A DNA stretch of 64,000 nucleotides from Lentibacillus sp. JNUCC-1 (GTDB taxonomy: Bacteria > Bacillota > Bacilli > Bacillales > Amphibacillaceae): NCBI RefSeq assembly GCF_009741735.1, contig NZ_WHOH01000001.1:1550001-1614000 (forward strand), in the 5' to 3' direction. Position numbers and translations under genes: made by a program. This document shows positions 1-8,132 of the stretch, one piece after another (position 1 is the first letter of the stretch; each line of letters starts with the position of its first letter). The notes under the pieces are model-generated. The model was not told the origin of the DNA. It was given only the letters and a program-made list of their open reading frames with translations, and made no database searches.

Positions 1-1
1 T

Positions 2-574
2 GAGACGTTTTTCAGCGGTTATTATGTAGAATCCAACATTGATATTGTCGATACGCTGTTACAACAGGGTGGTATGACAAGCATGCTGCCGATTGTGGCA
101 CTGCTACTGTTTGCGCTTGGCCTCGGCGGTCTCCTGTATGCCTACGGGTTTCTTGAAGCCATACTCGAGCGTGTGACCGGCTATATCAAAAGCCGCGGTG
201 TTCTCGTGGGTGTCTCGATGTTTACAGGTTATGCCATGATGGGTATTGGCGGTTCGTTTTCGTTTTCGGGTGTCATGACAGGCACACTGCTTAAACCGTT
301 ATTCGAGAAATTCAATCTAAGCCCCGAAAATTTATCCCGCATTATTGAAGATACAGCTACACAAAGTGCACCACTTGTACCATGGACAGCTGGTGGTTTG
401 TTTACAATAGGCGCACTCGGCGTATCGCCGGCAGTATACATCCCGTTCAGCTTTCTTGCCTTTTTGACCCCTATGTTCACACTGATCTATGGCATTACGG
501 GTTATGCAATGAAAGAAAGAAAGCAACTTAAAATGAAAAAAGGCGGCAAAGTTAAAAAGCTAGCCGAAGCTTAA
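2..574 (+). CDS. nhaC: NhaC-family Na+/H+ antiporter, C-terminal part
   Basis: The reading frame is open from the window edge, so the N-terminus lies outside. About 190 residues are visible. They contain several hydrophobic membrane segments and the NhaC-family stretch EDTATQSAPLVPW, in which polar residues interrupt a helix. The protein ends in a basic cytoplasmic tail (KERKQLKMKKGGK). NhaC-type proteins exchange external H+ for internal Na+ and support sodium and pH homeostasis. This fits the ectoine and betaine genes further along. A strong hairpin follows immediately. The family is clear, but the exact substrate (Na+/H+ or malate-Na+/lactate as in MleN) cannot be told from this fragment. 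Confidence 0.85.
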   Translation, partial: ETFFSGYYVESNIDIVDTLLQQGGMTSMLPIVALLLFALGLGGLLYAYGFLEAILERVTGYIKSRGVLVGVSMFTGYAMMGIGGSFSFSGVMTGTLLKPLFEKFNLSPENLSRIIEDTATQSAPLVPWTAGGLFTIGALGVSPAVYIPFSFLAFLTPMFTLIYGITGYAMKERKQLKMKKGGKVKKLAEA

Positions 575-579
575 AATAC

Positions 580-624
580 AAAGGGCCAGGCCCCAGGACT
601 TTTATCCTGAGGGTCTGGCCCTTT
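580..624. terminator. Bidirectional hairpin terminator
   Basis: AAAGGGCCAGGCCC and its complement GGGTCTGGCCCTTT form a long stem between the converging nhaC and wrbA-like genes. A-rich and T-rich flanks allow it to act on both strands. Confidence 0.8.
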
Positions 625-638
625 AACTGTTTTGATCG

Positions 639-1256
639 TTAGGATCCGGCTTTAACGCGTGTTGCGATGCCGATTGTGCGCCGTGTTTGGTGTTTGACAG
701 CTGCTTCAACGTCTTCAACCATTCCGCCGTCGGAGCCTTGGCTGACACTTGTGCCATACGGGTTACCACCCGCTGCAAATACCGAGTCATGGGAATATCC
801 TGTTGGTACGATGATCGCTCCCCAATGCATCATCGACGTATATAAATTCAGGATAGTTGCCTCTTGTCCACCGTGCGGGTTTTGAGCTGACGACATGGCA
901 CTGACAACTTTATTAACTGTTTTGCCCGCACCCCACAGGCCGCCTTGCATGTCAATGAACTGCTTCATTTGAGCTGGGACATTGCCAAACCGTGTAGGCA
1001 CACTAAACAGAATAGCATCGGCCCATTCGATGTCATCAGAAGTGGCGTTGGGCAGATCTTTCGTTGCTTCATAATGTTCCTGCCACGCCGGATTTGACGC
1101 GATTGCTTCTTCAGGAGCCAACTCCGGTACTTTCAGAACTTTAACATTGGCTCCGGTTTCCTGTGCTGCTTCTTCAGCCCAAGTGGCCAGCTGATGGTTG
1201 ATACCTGTCGAACTATAATAAATAACGGCTAAATTAACTTTTGTCATCTGTAACAC
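639..1256 (-). CDS. wrbA: WrbA-type NAD(P)H:quinone oxidoreductase
   Basis: This is a 205-residue flavodoxin-fold protein. The N-terminal phosphate loop YYSSTGINHQLA, the segment PTRFGNVPAQMKQFID and the GNPYGTSVS region are characteristic of WrbA, which reduces quinones by two electrons using FMN and so avoids semiquinone stress. It lies downstream of mhqR in the same direction but has its own promoter with an MhqR-like operator between -35 and -10. A role in quinone detoxification is therefore supported by context as well as sequence. In Bacillus subtilis the MhqR regulon contains azoreductase and nitroreductase genes; use of a WrbA protein here would be a functional substitution (inference). 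Confidence 0.9.
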   Translation of the reverse strand: MLQMTKVNLAVIYYSSTGINHQLATWAEEAAQETGANVKVLKVPELAPEEAIASNPAWQEHYEATKDLPNATSDDIEWADAILFSVPTRFGNVPAQMKQFIDMQGGLWGAGKTVNKVVSAMSSAQNPHGGQEATILNLYTSMMHWGAIIVPTGYSHDSVFAAGGNPYGTSVSQGSDGGMVEDVEAAVKHQTRRTIGIATRVKAGS

Positions 1257-1296
1257 TCCTTCTTTTTTGTGAGGCTTGAAATTACCTCACATTCAT

Positions 1297-1325
1297 ATAG
1301 TACAAATTCGAGATACCATTGTAAA
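1297..1325 (-). promoter_or_regulatory. wrbA promoter with MhqR-like operator
   Basis: On the minus strand TTTACA (1320-1325) and TACTAT (1297-1302) are 17 bp apart. The spacer carries TATCTCGAATTTGTACTA, resembling the published MhqR consensus tATCTcgaAtTCgAGATa with one intact half (TATCTCGAA). Binding there would block RNA polymerase directly. Confidence 0.7.
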
Positions 1326-1352
1326 ATAAAACGACCACTGCCGTTTGGGGAG

Positions 1353-1814
1353 TTATTCCTGCAATGACCGCGCATGATAGCCAAGCTTTTTAAGCTGTCC
1401 GATCATAAATTCTTTTTCATCGGTGGTTAAACCGTCCATGATCTGATGAATGGCCTCAGTGTGCTGTGGGAAAATACGGTTCATTAATTCCTGTCCTGTC
1501 GATGTGATCGCTGCATACGTTACACGTCGGTCTTTTGGACACGCCTTTCGCTCCAGCCATTTCTTTTTCTCAAGTTGGTCAACAACATAAGTCATGCTGC
1601 TGCTGGAAAGCAATATTTTCTGCCCGATTTTCTGTATCGGTTGGTCGCCTTTATGATAAAGCAACTCCAACACAGAGAACTCGGTTAAATTGAGACCGTG
1701 ACTTTTAATGTCCTTAATCACTTGTTTCTCTATTGATTCCAAAGCCCGGGTTAAAACAACGAACAACTTCAGCGACATATTGCGGTCTTGAGGTGTGTTT
1801 TCATGATCTGTCAT
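1353..1814 (-). CDS. mhqR: MarR-family repressor MhqR
   Basis: This is a 153-residue winged-helix protein of the MarR family. The segments SLKLFVVLTRALESI, LNLTEFSVLELLYHKGDQPIQ and CPKDRRVTYAAIT resemble B. subtilis MhqR, which senses quinones and catechols and derepresses dioxygenase, hydrolase and reductase genes. The frame extends upstream, but the ATG at 1814 is chosen because it has a GGAGTG ribosome site, and because the longer form would run through the gene's own promoter and operator. Its targets appear to be itself, the adjacent wrbA and the mhqA dioxygenase gene at 21.8 kb. Confidence 0.9.
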   Translation of the reverse strand: MTDHENTPQDRNMSLKLFVVLTRALESIEKQVIKDIKSHGLNLTEFSVLELLYHKGDQPIQKIGQKILLSSSSMTYVVDQLEKKKWLERKACPKDRRVTYAAITSTGQELMNRIFPQHTEAIHQIMDGLTTDEKEFMIGQLKKLGYHARSLQE

Positions 1815-1835
1815 GTGCGGTTCACTCCAAACAAT

Positions 1836-1882
1836 TATCTCGAATTCGTACCAATTATACGACTGGTGAAACAATCTGTCAA
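1836..1882 (-). promoter_or_regulatory. mhqR promoter and autoregulatory operator
   Basis: On the minus strand TTGACA (1877-1882) and TATAAT (1854-1859) are separated by exactly 17 bp, a consensus sigma-A promoter. The near-palindrome TATCTCGAATTCGTA lies immediately downstream of the -10 (1836-1853), so MhqR probably represses its own gene. Confidence 0.8.
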
Positions 1883-1988
1883 CAACGCCTCATATTCTAA
1901 GTGTACAGATGTGTATAAAATAAGTGCCTGATTGCATAATAACAGGTGATTATAAGAGCATATGTGAGGCCGGAAGGAGGGATCCCAT

Positions 1989-2249
1989 TTGCCGAAACTG
2001 AAAAAGTTTATGATCGTTTATGCCGGTGTGTTTTCTTTGATCTGGGTCGGATATGGCATATATGCAGTAGCGACGCAGCAACCATCCGGCGGGACCGTGC
2101 TTGGATTTGGACTTGGTTTTTCCGTTGTGGTGTGTCTGGCATCATGGCTTGCATACTGGTTAATGGGTCACTACGGCCGCATTGACAGAATGGCAAAGGA
2201 TATTTTGGCTAATCCGGCCAAACACCGCAAACTTGTAAACAAGAGATAA
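1989..2249 (+). CDS. Small two-helix membrane protein, unknown function
   Basis: The 86-residue protein has two predicted membrane helices (about residues 7-28 and 38-60) and a basic tail ending NKR. It starts with TTG at 1989, eight bases after AAGGAGG. An internal ATG in the frame lacks such a site. It precedes the PTS genes by 43 bases in the same direction and may be co-transcribed with them. No family was recognised, and a role in sugar transport is only positional inference. Confidence 0.7.
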   Translation: MPKLKKFMIVYAGVFSLIWVGYGIYAVATQQPSGGTVLGFGLGFSVVVCLASWLAYWLMGHYGRIDRMAKDILANPAKHRKLVNKR

Positions 2250-2292
2250 GGACTAAGCTCTATTTAAATACATCAATATGAGGAGGATTAAC

Positions 2293-2613
2293 ATGGGTCA
2301 AGAATCCATCAAATTAATTATTTTGTGCAGCTGGGGTGCAACATCCAGTCAGCTGGCGAAAAAAGTTCAAGAGGCAGCAGATAAGCGTGGTCTTGAGGTA
2401 ACAGCAGATGCAGGTGGTACTGGTGAGTTTAAAAATAAAGCAAGTGAATACAATGCCGCCCTGCTTGAGCCCCAAGTTCGTCATCTGAAAAAAGAAGTTA
2501 CCCGGATAGCAGATGACGCAGGAATTCCGGTAGAACTTGTTGACCAGCGTGCTTTCGCCCTCATGGATGGCGACAAGGTATTGGATCAAGTTCTCAATAT
2601 GATCAACCAATAA
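2293..2613 (+). CDS. licB: PTS lactose/cellobiose-type EIIB component
   Basis: This is a 106-residue EIIB domain of the lichenan/cellobiose/chitobiose class. The phospho-accepting cysteine lies in the N-terminal loop ILCSWGATSSQ, close to the usual C-x(4-5)-SS arrangement. It relays phosphate from EIIA (3970-4308) to the sugar bound by the EIIC channel encoded next. The start at 2293 is preceded by GAGGAGG. The frame reaches back to 2278, but that ATG overlaps the ribosome site. No phospho-beta-glucosidase gene lies nearby, so the sugar cannot be named. Confidence 0.85.
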   Translation: MGQESIKLIILCSWGATSSQLAKKVQEAADKRGLEVTADAGGTGEFKNKASEYNAALLEPQVRHLKKEVTRIADDAGIPVELVDQRAFALMDGDKVLDQVLNMINQ

Positions 2614-2662
2614 CAGGACAGGCTTCTTTCATAAGAGGCCTGTTCTATAGGGAGGTATCAAG

Positions 2663-3957
2663 ATGATTGATTGGTTAGAAAATCACTTAATGGAACCACT
2701 CGGAAAAATTGCCCAAAATAAATATTTGCAGGCGATCCGTGATGCATTCGTTATTTTCGCTTTGCCAGTGATTATTACCGGGGCAATATTTTTAATTATA
2801 GCCAATCCGCCAACCTCAATCGATCTGGGGATTATTGATGCATGGGCAAATGCCATTGAGCCGATTCAGGCACAGCTGTTATTCCCGTTTAATTTAACGT
2901 TCGGACTGATGGCGCTGACGGTATCGTTTGGTGTCGGGTATAGTTTGGCCATCCGTGAAGATATGGATGCGGTGATGGCCGGTATACTATCCATGCTCGC
3001 TTTCTTCATGACGACCTTTCCGGTAGTCAACCTTGAAGAAGTGCCGTTTGGCGATATTTTACAATACCTTGGTGGACAAGGGTTGTTTGTGGCAATTATT
3101 TTAGGGATTTTAACAACTGAAGCCATGCGCTTTTTAATTAAGAAAGGTTTTACTTTTGAAATGCCTGCGGGTGTGCCGCCATATGTCATGCGTACATTCC
3201 GGGCGCTCATTCCATTTATGCTGATCTTGCCGGCCGTCTGGCTCATAGCTTGGGCGGTGTGGGCGAACTTCGGCAGGACCATTCCACAAGTTGTACTCGA
3301 TCTGTTCAGCCCGCTCGTTGCTGCGTCCAATTCATACTGGGCAGCACTCGGTATGATCCTGCTGATGCTCATCCTATGGGCAATTGGTATCCATGGCATG
3401 AACGTCGTATCGTCTGTGGCCTATCCGTTTTGGATGACACAGCTCGCTGAGAACGCTGACGCTGTTAAAGCGGGATCTGAAGCAACCGGTATCGTGACCG
3501 AGCCATTCTTCCATATGTTCACACATATCGGGGTTCTGGTGCCACGCTTGGACTCGTGATTTTTATGCTGTTCTCCGCTTCGGTTCAACTGAAGCAAGTT
3601 GGAAAAACAGCCATTGTTCCGTCCCTGTTCAATATTAATGAACCTGTCATTTTCGGTTTGCCAATCGTATTGAACCCGATTTTGATTATTCCATTCGTTC
3701 TTGGTCCAACCATTATCGTGACCATTAACTATTTCTTATTTGCAACCGGCATCCTGCCACCGGTTATTTTGCAGCCGCCGTTTACTGTCCCTATTTTCCT
3801 TGGCGGATTCATTGCAACAGGCGGATCTGTCCTTGCCGGTCTGGTCCAGATTATGAATGCCGTGATTGCAGCCGTCATTTACTGGCCATTCTTCAAGAGA
3901 TATGAAAAAGAATTGACAGAACAAGAACAGGCAGAAGCAGAACCAGCACAAAGCTAG
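2663..3957 (+). pseudogene. licC: PTS lactose/cellobiose-type EIIC permease, one-base frameshift
   Basis: Two overlapping frames (2663-3559 and 3556-3957) together encode a full EIIC of about 431 residues with many membrane helices, including the family segments IHGMNVVSSV, TEPFFHMFTHIG and NINEPVIFGLPIVLNP. At about 3529-3532 the sequence reads ATCGGGGTTCTGG. One additional G gives HIGGSGATLGLVIFML, exactly as expected across the junction. The gene is therefore either frameshifted by one G or miscalled in a G run. The surrounding IIB and IIA genes are intact, which argues for a sequencing error. The total length (1295 bases) is one short of a multiple of three. Confidence 0.85.
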
Positions 3958-3969
3958 GAGTGATCAACC

Positions 3970-4308
3970 ATGAATTATGAAGAAATTATGACACAGTTAA
4001 TCCTTCATGGCGGCAACGCACGCGGTTTGTCGTATGAAGCACTGGACGAGGCAGAAGAATTTAATTTTGACGAAGCTGAAAAACTCATGGATGAAGCCAA
4101 TGATGAGTTTCTTGAAGCACACAAGCATCAGACGGCACTCATTCAGAACCAAGACGAAGATGCGGCACCAAGCTTTGTCATGATTCACGCGCAAGACCAT
4201 GTGATGACCGCACAAGCAGAAATGCAGCTGATTAAACGCATGATCGAACATCTTAGAACGACTGAGAAAATCGAAAAGCGTCTGGAAGCACTTGAACAAA
4301 ACAGCTGA
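3970..4308 (+). CDS. licA: PTS lactose/cellobiose-type EIIA component
   Basis: The 112-residue all-helical EIIA has the pattern MIHAQDHVMTA with the phosphorylatable histidine, and an acidic helical N-terminal half. It accepts phosphate from HPr and passes it to EIIB. It begins 12 bases after the EIIC stop with a GGAGTG ribosome site. It is the last gene of the transport operon, since a hairpin terminator follows at 4334. The B-C-A order is that of several Bacillus lic/cel clusters. Confidence 0.88.
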   Translation: MNYEEIMTQLILHGGNARGLSYEALDEAEEFNFDEAEKLMDEANDEFLEAHKHQTALIQNQDEDAAPSFVMIHAQDHVMTAQAEMQLIKRMIEHLRTTEKIEKRLEALEQNS

Positions 4309-4333
4309 GTGACAAGCAGATGACGGGAAAAGT

Positions 4334-4372
4334 ACTGTCCGACCTTCTATACTGAGGTTGGGCAGTTTTTTT
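4334..4372 (+). terminator. Rho-independent terminator of the PTS operon
   Basis: ACTGTCCGACCT and AGGTTGGGCAGT form a stem with one G-T wobble, followed by seven T residues. Confidence 0.85.
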
Positions 4373-4397
4373 AAATAATCATAAGGAGGCGTTTCAT

Positions 4398-5381
4398 ATG
4401 AATCTGGGTGTTATTGGAACCGGGTGGATTACGGAAGCATTTATCGAAGGCGCACAATCTGCTGGGGTGTTTGAACCTCTGGCGGTATATTCCAGGCATG
4501 AGGACAAGGCTGCACAGTTTGCACGGAAACATAAACTTGCATATACATATACAAATCTTGAGCAAATGGCCACAGCGGAGGATATTGACGTTGTTTACAT
4601 TGGCTCTCCCAACGCTCTGCACTATGAACAGGCTGTGCTTTTTTTACAAAACAACAAACATGTCATTTGTGAAAAACCGATTTTCTCCAATACAGCTGAA
4701 TGGGAACAAGCACATCAAACAGCAGAGAAACATGGAGTGTATTTATTCGAAGCGATGCGACATATTCACAGCCCGAATCTTGAGGAGATTAAGAACCGTA
4801 TCGGTGATTTGGGGACAATCCGCAGTGTGATTCTGCCGTTTGTTCAGTACTCGTCCCGTTATGAAAAGTATAAGAACGGCGAGCGGCCGAATGTGTTCAC
4901 AGCGGAATTTTCTGGCGGAGCCTTGGTGGATCTGGGCGTGTATCCGTTAGCATTGGCGGTGGCTTTGTTTGGGAAGCCTGAGGACACTGTTTATTCCCCC
5001 GTACAGCTCGAAACAGGTGTGGACGGGAGCGGTACACTTGTGTTGAAATACCCGAATATGGTCTGTACAATCCTGTGTTCAAAGGTAGCCCAGTCTTATC
5101 AGGCATGTGAAATCCACGGTGACACGGGAACGATGACGTTTGAAGGAGCCAGTGAGATGCACGCGGCTCAACTGATTCGAAATGATACAAAAGAAGCTGA
5201 GGCGCTTGGCACAGAAACATACGCTAACAATATGAATTTTGAAGCTGAAGCTTTTTACCACATTATTCAACATGGGGACAGGGCATATTACGAAAAACTG
5301 AACACGCTCAGTTATACAGTTTTATCCATCACGGAAAAAGTCCGTAAAGAAAATGGGATTGTGTTCGGTGTGGAACAGTAA
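4398..5381 (+). CDS. Gfo/Idh/MocA-family NAD(P)-dependent oxidoreductase
   Basis: The protein has 327 residues. The N-terminal Rossmann fold starts with GVIGTGW and ends with the family's EKP motif (VICEKPIFSN), followed by the C-terminal beta-sheet substrate domain with GGALVDLGVYPLALA. Such enzymes oxidise or reduce sugars and cyclitols. AAGGAGG lies eight bases before the ATG. It follows the PTS terminator, so it is likely a separate transcript. It shares direction with the PTS, which suggests sugar metabolism but does not identify the substrate. Confidence 0.85.
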   Translation: MNLGVIGTGWITEAFIEGAQSAGVFEPLAVYSRHEDKAAQFARKHKLAYTYTNLEQMATAEDIDVVYIGSPNALHYEQAVLFLQNNKHVICEKPIFSNTAEWEQAHQTAEKHGVYLFEAMRHIHSPNLEEIKNRIGDLGTIRSVILPFVQYSSRYEKYKNGERPNVFTAEFSGGALVDLGVYPLALAVALFGKPEDTVYSPVQLETGVDGSGTLVLKYPNMVCTILCSKVAQSYQACEIHGDTGTMTFEGASEMHAAQLIRNDTKEAEALGTETYANNMNFEAEAFYHIIQHGDRAYYEKLNTLSYTVLSITEKVRKENGIVFGVEQ

Positions 5382-5432
5382 TGTGATATGGTATACTGTT
5401 GCATATCCTATTTTGAAAGGACGGAAATGACT

Positions 5433-5653
5433 ATGACATTCGAACACATTCTTCCAGAACTGAAAGCCGGTAAAAAAGTGATCCGGGCTGGATGGGCGGT
5501 CCTGAACTTTATGTGAAGCTTGTCGGAGAAAGTGAACATGACGGGAAGAAGCTGAACCCGTACTTTCTGATCAACGTTGAAGGGGAAGGCTATACAATGT
5601 TCACCCCAACCGTTTGTGACATTTTGGCTGAAGATTGGACGGTTGTGGAATAA
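5433..5653 (+). pseudogene. DUF2829 (Tad2-like) small protein, one-base frameshift
   Basis: The frame from ATG 5433 begins MTFEHILPELKAGKKVIRAGW and is lost after GW. Restoring one G in TGGGCGG (about 5493-5497) gives GGPELYVKLVG and runs to PTVCDILAEDWTVVE with stop at 5651-5653. The N-terminal G-KKVxRxGW and C-terminal LxAEDW patterns are those of DUF2829. That family includes the phage protein Tad2, which sequesters Thoeris signalling nucleotides. Whether this chromosomal copy does so is unknown. The gene is 221 bases long, one short of a full frame, and its stop abuts the next ATG. Confidence 0.7.
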
Positions 5654-6412
5654 ATGAGCGGTATGACGGACTTTTCTGGAAAAGTCGTGTTTGTCACCGG
5701 TGCAGCTTCAGGTATCGGACAGGCTCAGGCAAAAGCATTTCTGGAGCAGGGTGCACGGGTGTTTGGTATGGATCTTGAAGCAAAAGGGCTCCGGCAACTG
5801 GCTGAAGCGCATGGAGAAACATTTCAATTCCATATCGGCAGTGTAGCAGATCAGGCATCCGTGACAGAAGCCGTTCAGAACTGCCTAAACACGTTTGATC
5901 AGATCGACGTCCTGCTCAATACAGCAGGTATTCTCGATGGCTTTGCACCAACCCTCGAAACGGACGAAGCTTTGTGGGATACGATCATGACAACGAATGT
6001 AAAAGGCATGTATCTTGTGACGAATGCGGTACTGCCGAAGATGCTTGCGAGGCGCAGCGGTGTGGTCATCAACATGGCGTCCATCGCAGGCTTTGTCGCA
6101 GGCGGTGGCGGAGCAGCATACACCGCCTCCAAACACGCGATCATCGGTTATACAAAACAGCTGACATATGACTATGCCGCACAAGGAATCCGAGCGAATG
6201 CACTTGCTCCAGGAGCTATTCAAACACCTATGAACGCAGCTGATTTCGAAGGCGATGCCCACATGGCGAAATGGGTGGCCAACGAAACCCCTGCGAAACG
6301 TTGGGCAAGCCCACAAGAAGTTGCGGATCTGACACTGTTCGTAGCCAGTGACCGAGCTAGCTATATGCACGGGGCGGTGCTGCCGCTTGATGGTGGTTGG
6401 ACAGTCCAATAA
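5654..6412 (+). CDS. SDR-family oxidoreductase (FabG-like)
   Basis: This is a 252-residue classical short-chain dehydrogenase with the NAD(P) loop TGAASGIG, a variant NTAG instead of NNAG, catalytic serine in INMASIAG, YTASK as the YxxxK motif and LPLDGGW near the end. It lacks a convincing ribosome site at 5654, where the ATG touches the previous stop, so translational coupling to the DUF2829 gene is likely. M4 (5663) is an alternative start. FabG-like paralogues act on many keto or hydroxy substrates, and the substrate is not evident. Confidence 0.85.
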   Translation: MSGMTDFSGKVVFVTGAASGIGQAQAKAFLEQGARVFGMDLEAKGLRQLAEAHGETFQFHIGSVADQASVTEAVQNCLNTFDQIDVLLNTAGILDGFAPTLETDEALWDTIMTTNVKGMYLVTNAVLPKMLARRSGVVINMASIAGFVAGGGGAAYTASKHAIIGYTKQLTYDYAAQGIRANALAPGAIQTPMNAADFEGDAHMAKWVANETPAKRWASPQEVADLTLFVASDRASYMHGAVLPLDGGWTVQ

Positions 6413-6429
6413 ACGTGATTCAAATTCCA

Positions 6430-6458
6430 TAGACGCCCGATATTCATTCTGTTATAAT
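6430..6458 (+). promoter_or_regulatory. Promoter of queT leader
   Basis: TATAAT at 6453-6458 has a weak -35 (TAGACG, 6430-6435) 17 bp upstream. Transcription would begin just before the riboswitch's first hairpin. Confidence 0.6.
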
Positions 6459-6463
6459 GGTAC

Positions 6464-6549
6464 GGCTGGCCAATGAGCCGGCACTGTGACACTTCTTTCC
6501 TTTGGTCGCAGTTATTACTAAAATAGCCGAACGCTATTTTACAAAGGAG
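6464..6549 (+). ncRNA. preQ1-II-type riboswitch upstream of queT
   Basis: The architecture of the preQ1-II class can be read directly. An optional 5' hairpin pairs GCTGGC (6465-6470) with GCCGGC (6477-6482). P2 pairs ACTGTGAC (6483-6490) with GTCGCAGT (6505-6512). An H-type pseudoknot pairs TTCCTTTG (6497-6504) with CAAAGGAG (6542-6549), which is the ribosome site. A hairpin AAAATAGC/GCTATTTT (6520-6540) lies inside the second loop. CTTCTTTC and TATTAC also match the described aptamer. Ligand binding would hide the Shine-Dalgarno sequence and switch off translation of the downstream transporter. preQ1-II was first described in Lactobacillales. Confidence 0.8.
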
Positions 6550-6560
6550 CTTACTTAAAT

Positions 6561-7082
6561 ATGTCTAAAATTATGACCCAGCCAACCGCCGCACAGCCCT
6601 CACTGACATCCGCATCCGAAATGACTAAGATGGCACTTGTCGCCGCCTTATACGTCACTGTCACCGCCCTTCTTGCCGTGATCAGCTTCGGAGCGATTCA
6701 AATTCGCCTGTCTGAAATGTTCAACTACCTTGCCTTATTCCATAAACGCTATGTCGTTGCTGTTACTGCAGGTGTCGTGATCGTTAATTTCATGTCACCA
6801 ACATGGGTGTTGGACGTGCCCGTTGGCGGAACTGCAACGCTATTGGTTCTTCTGCTGTGCCGTTTGGTCACACGCCGAATTAAAAATGTTGCTGTCAAAC
6901 TTGGTGTCACAGCTGTTATATTCAGTTTATCCATGTTTACAGTAGCTTTCCAGCTTACGATTTTGTTTGATCTTCCATTCTTTTATACTTGGCTCACAGT
7001 TGGAGCTGGAGAATTACTGTCGATGTCTATCGGTGGTATTGTAATCTATTATTTGAGCCAGAAGGTGAATTTAGCACGATAA
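6561..7082 (+). CDS. queT: QueT-type queuosine precursor transporter
   Basis: This is a 173-residue membrane protein with five or six predicted helices. The segment AVISFGAIQIRLSEMFNYLALFHKRY and the later SPTWVLDVPVGGTATLL match the QueT (COG4708) S-component-like family, which imports queuosine precursors such as preQ1. The identification is strengthened by the preQ1-II-type aptamer occluding its ribosome site. It probably uses a shared energy-coupling (ECF) module encoded elsewhere. It is monocistronic. Confidence 0.88.
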   Translation: MSKIMTQPTAAQPSLTSASEMTKMALVAALYVTVTALLAVISFGAIQIRLSEMFNYLALFHKRYVVAVTAGVVIVNFMSPTWVLDVPVGGTATLLVLLLCRLVTRRIKNVAVKLGVTAVIFSLSMFTVAFQLTILFDLPFFYTWLTVGAGELLSMSIGGIVIYYLSQKVNLAR

Positions 7083-7134
7083 TATTAAGCATGCTCAGTG
7101 AAAATTGATCTATGTCAAGGCATAAACCATCTGC

Positions 7135-7159
7135 ACCCCTCATTATAAAAGTGAGGGGT
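7135..7159 (+). terminator. Hairpin after queT
   Basis: ACCCCTCA and TGAGGGGT form a stem around an A/T-rich loop. The downstream T tract is interrupted (CGATTTGATT), so termination may be weak. Confidence 0.5.
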
Positions 7160-7203
7160 CGATTTGATTACTGGAAAATGCCTAAGACATGGAGGGGAGT
7201 CAG

Positions 7204-7539
7204 ATGATGGATGTTTCATTAGCCGTGTTTATCACACAGGCGCCTTTACTGTTCATTGCAGCACTGTTTGTTTTGGCTTTTGCTGTGATGTTAAAAAGTG
7301 TGAAAGCAATTTTACTGGAATTGTTATTGGTGGTGGTCATGATTGGCATTCAGATAACCGCCATGCCTATGCTCTATACAATCATCGGTGCTGTGCAGGT
7401 TCTGGTTGGCCTTTATATACTCTACAGATTCTTCAAGGCTCTTAATTACAACTACCAGCTCATTTTAGAAAAAACACACCAAACCCCGCTCAACATTACA
7501 GACCACGGACAAAACGGCAGCCGCCAATCTTTCTTATAA
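7204..7539 (+). CDS. Small integral membrane protein, unknown
   Basis: The protein has about 111 residues with three hydrophobic segments (roughly residues 8-30, 34-52 and 56-78) and a polar C-terminal tail. The ATG at 7204 is chosen because GGAGGGGAG lies just upstream. The frame's earlier start at 7189 overlaps that site. It is followed directly by the interspersed palindromic element, which begins about 35 bases after the stop. No family was recognised. Confidence 0.6.
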   Translation: MMDVSLAVFITQAPLLFIAALFVLAFAVMLKSVKAILLELLLVVVMIGIQITAMPMLYTIIGAVQVLVGLYILYRFFKALNYNYQLILEKTHQTPLNITDHGQNGSRQSFL

Positions 7540-7575
7540 ATGAATAGACCCTTACGTTTTTGGTGAATAGTAGAC

Positions 7576-8060
7576 ACAAACTGCGAACCAGAGAAAACTT
7601 TAAATGACTGGTTCTGGCAACCGCTCGGGGAAAACACTCCGCGTCCAGTGGGCGCTGCTGAGCCTCCTCGGTCTATCGACCTCCGGGGTCTCACCGAGGC
7701 TTTTCCTCCCACAGGAGTCTCCGTGTTTTCCCCGAGCTGGGTGAGAAGTGTTCACCTTCCTTCCCGCTTTCGTGGGCAGAACAGATGAAAGTTTGAATTG
7801 CGTATAGACATTGATAATAGCCGGTAAACTGAAGTCATTCATACTTGGTTTCGGGCAGAAGCGTCCAAGCCACTGAATTACATAGAGTGATTGGAGCGGA
7901 GGGAAGTCGACTCCTGCGGGAACAGCACGAGTCCGAAGACCCCACAGCGGTGGTCTTTCCGCGAGGAGGCTGAGGCCGTGCCCGCGGAAAGCGACTTCCC
8001 GCAGCATAAATCACGATCCTCTCATAAAATTATAGTGGATCTAATTAGTTCGCAGTTTAC
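7576..8060. repeat. Palindromic interspersed element, copy 1
   Basis: The ends are ACAAACTGCGAAC (7576-7588) and GTTCGCAGTTTAC (8048-8060), inverted terminal repeats matching at 11 of 13 positions. Inside are two imperfectly palindromic GC-rich modules. One is around 7625-7735, with CTCCTCGGTCTATCGACC and GGAGTCTCC. The other is around 7896-8005, with GACTCCTGCGGGA and CCCGCGGAAAGCGA. No intact gene is present, and the ORFs of up to 135 codons here are by-products of the palindromes. Similarity to copy 2 continues about 45 bases beyond the right end. It resembles the non-coding palindromic repeats widespread in Bacillaceae. The 7540-8132 gap holds nothing else recognisable. Confidence 0.8.
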
Positions 8061-8132
8061 AGAAATTGTGCATTAATAAAAGGCAGCGATCTATACGGAA
8101 ACAGCTTTTTTCGAAAAAGTTTTAGTTTCTGA

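Noticed and set aside
1880..1990. Catabolite-responsive (cre) site for the PTS operon
   Set aside because: No sequence fits the cre consensus well enough to support it.
3528..3560. Programmed frameshifting in the PTS IIC gene
   Set aside because: There is no slippery heptamer or downstream stimulator. The same single-base loss recurs in five unrelated genes, so artefact or mutation is simpler.
5433..5653. Prophage remnant around the Tad2-like gene
   Set aside because: Flanking genes are metabolic, with no integrase, att repeats or phage structural genes.
7600..8007. A 135-codon ORF in the palindromic element at 7.6 kb
   Set aside because: It lies wholly within inverted-repeat modules, lacks a ribosome site and is not kept in the other copies.
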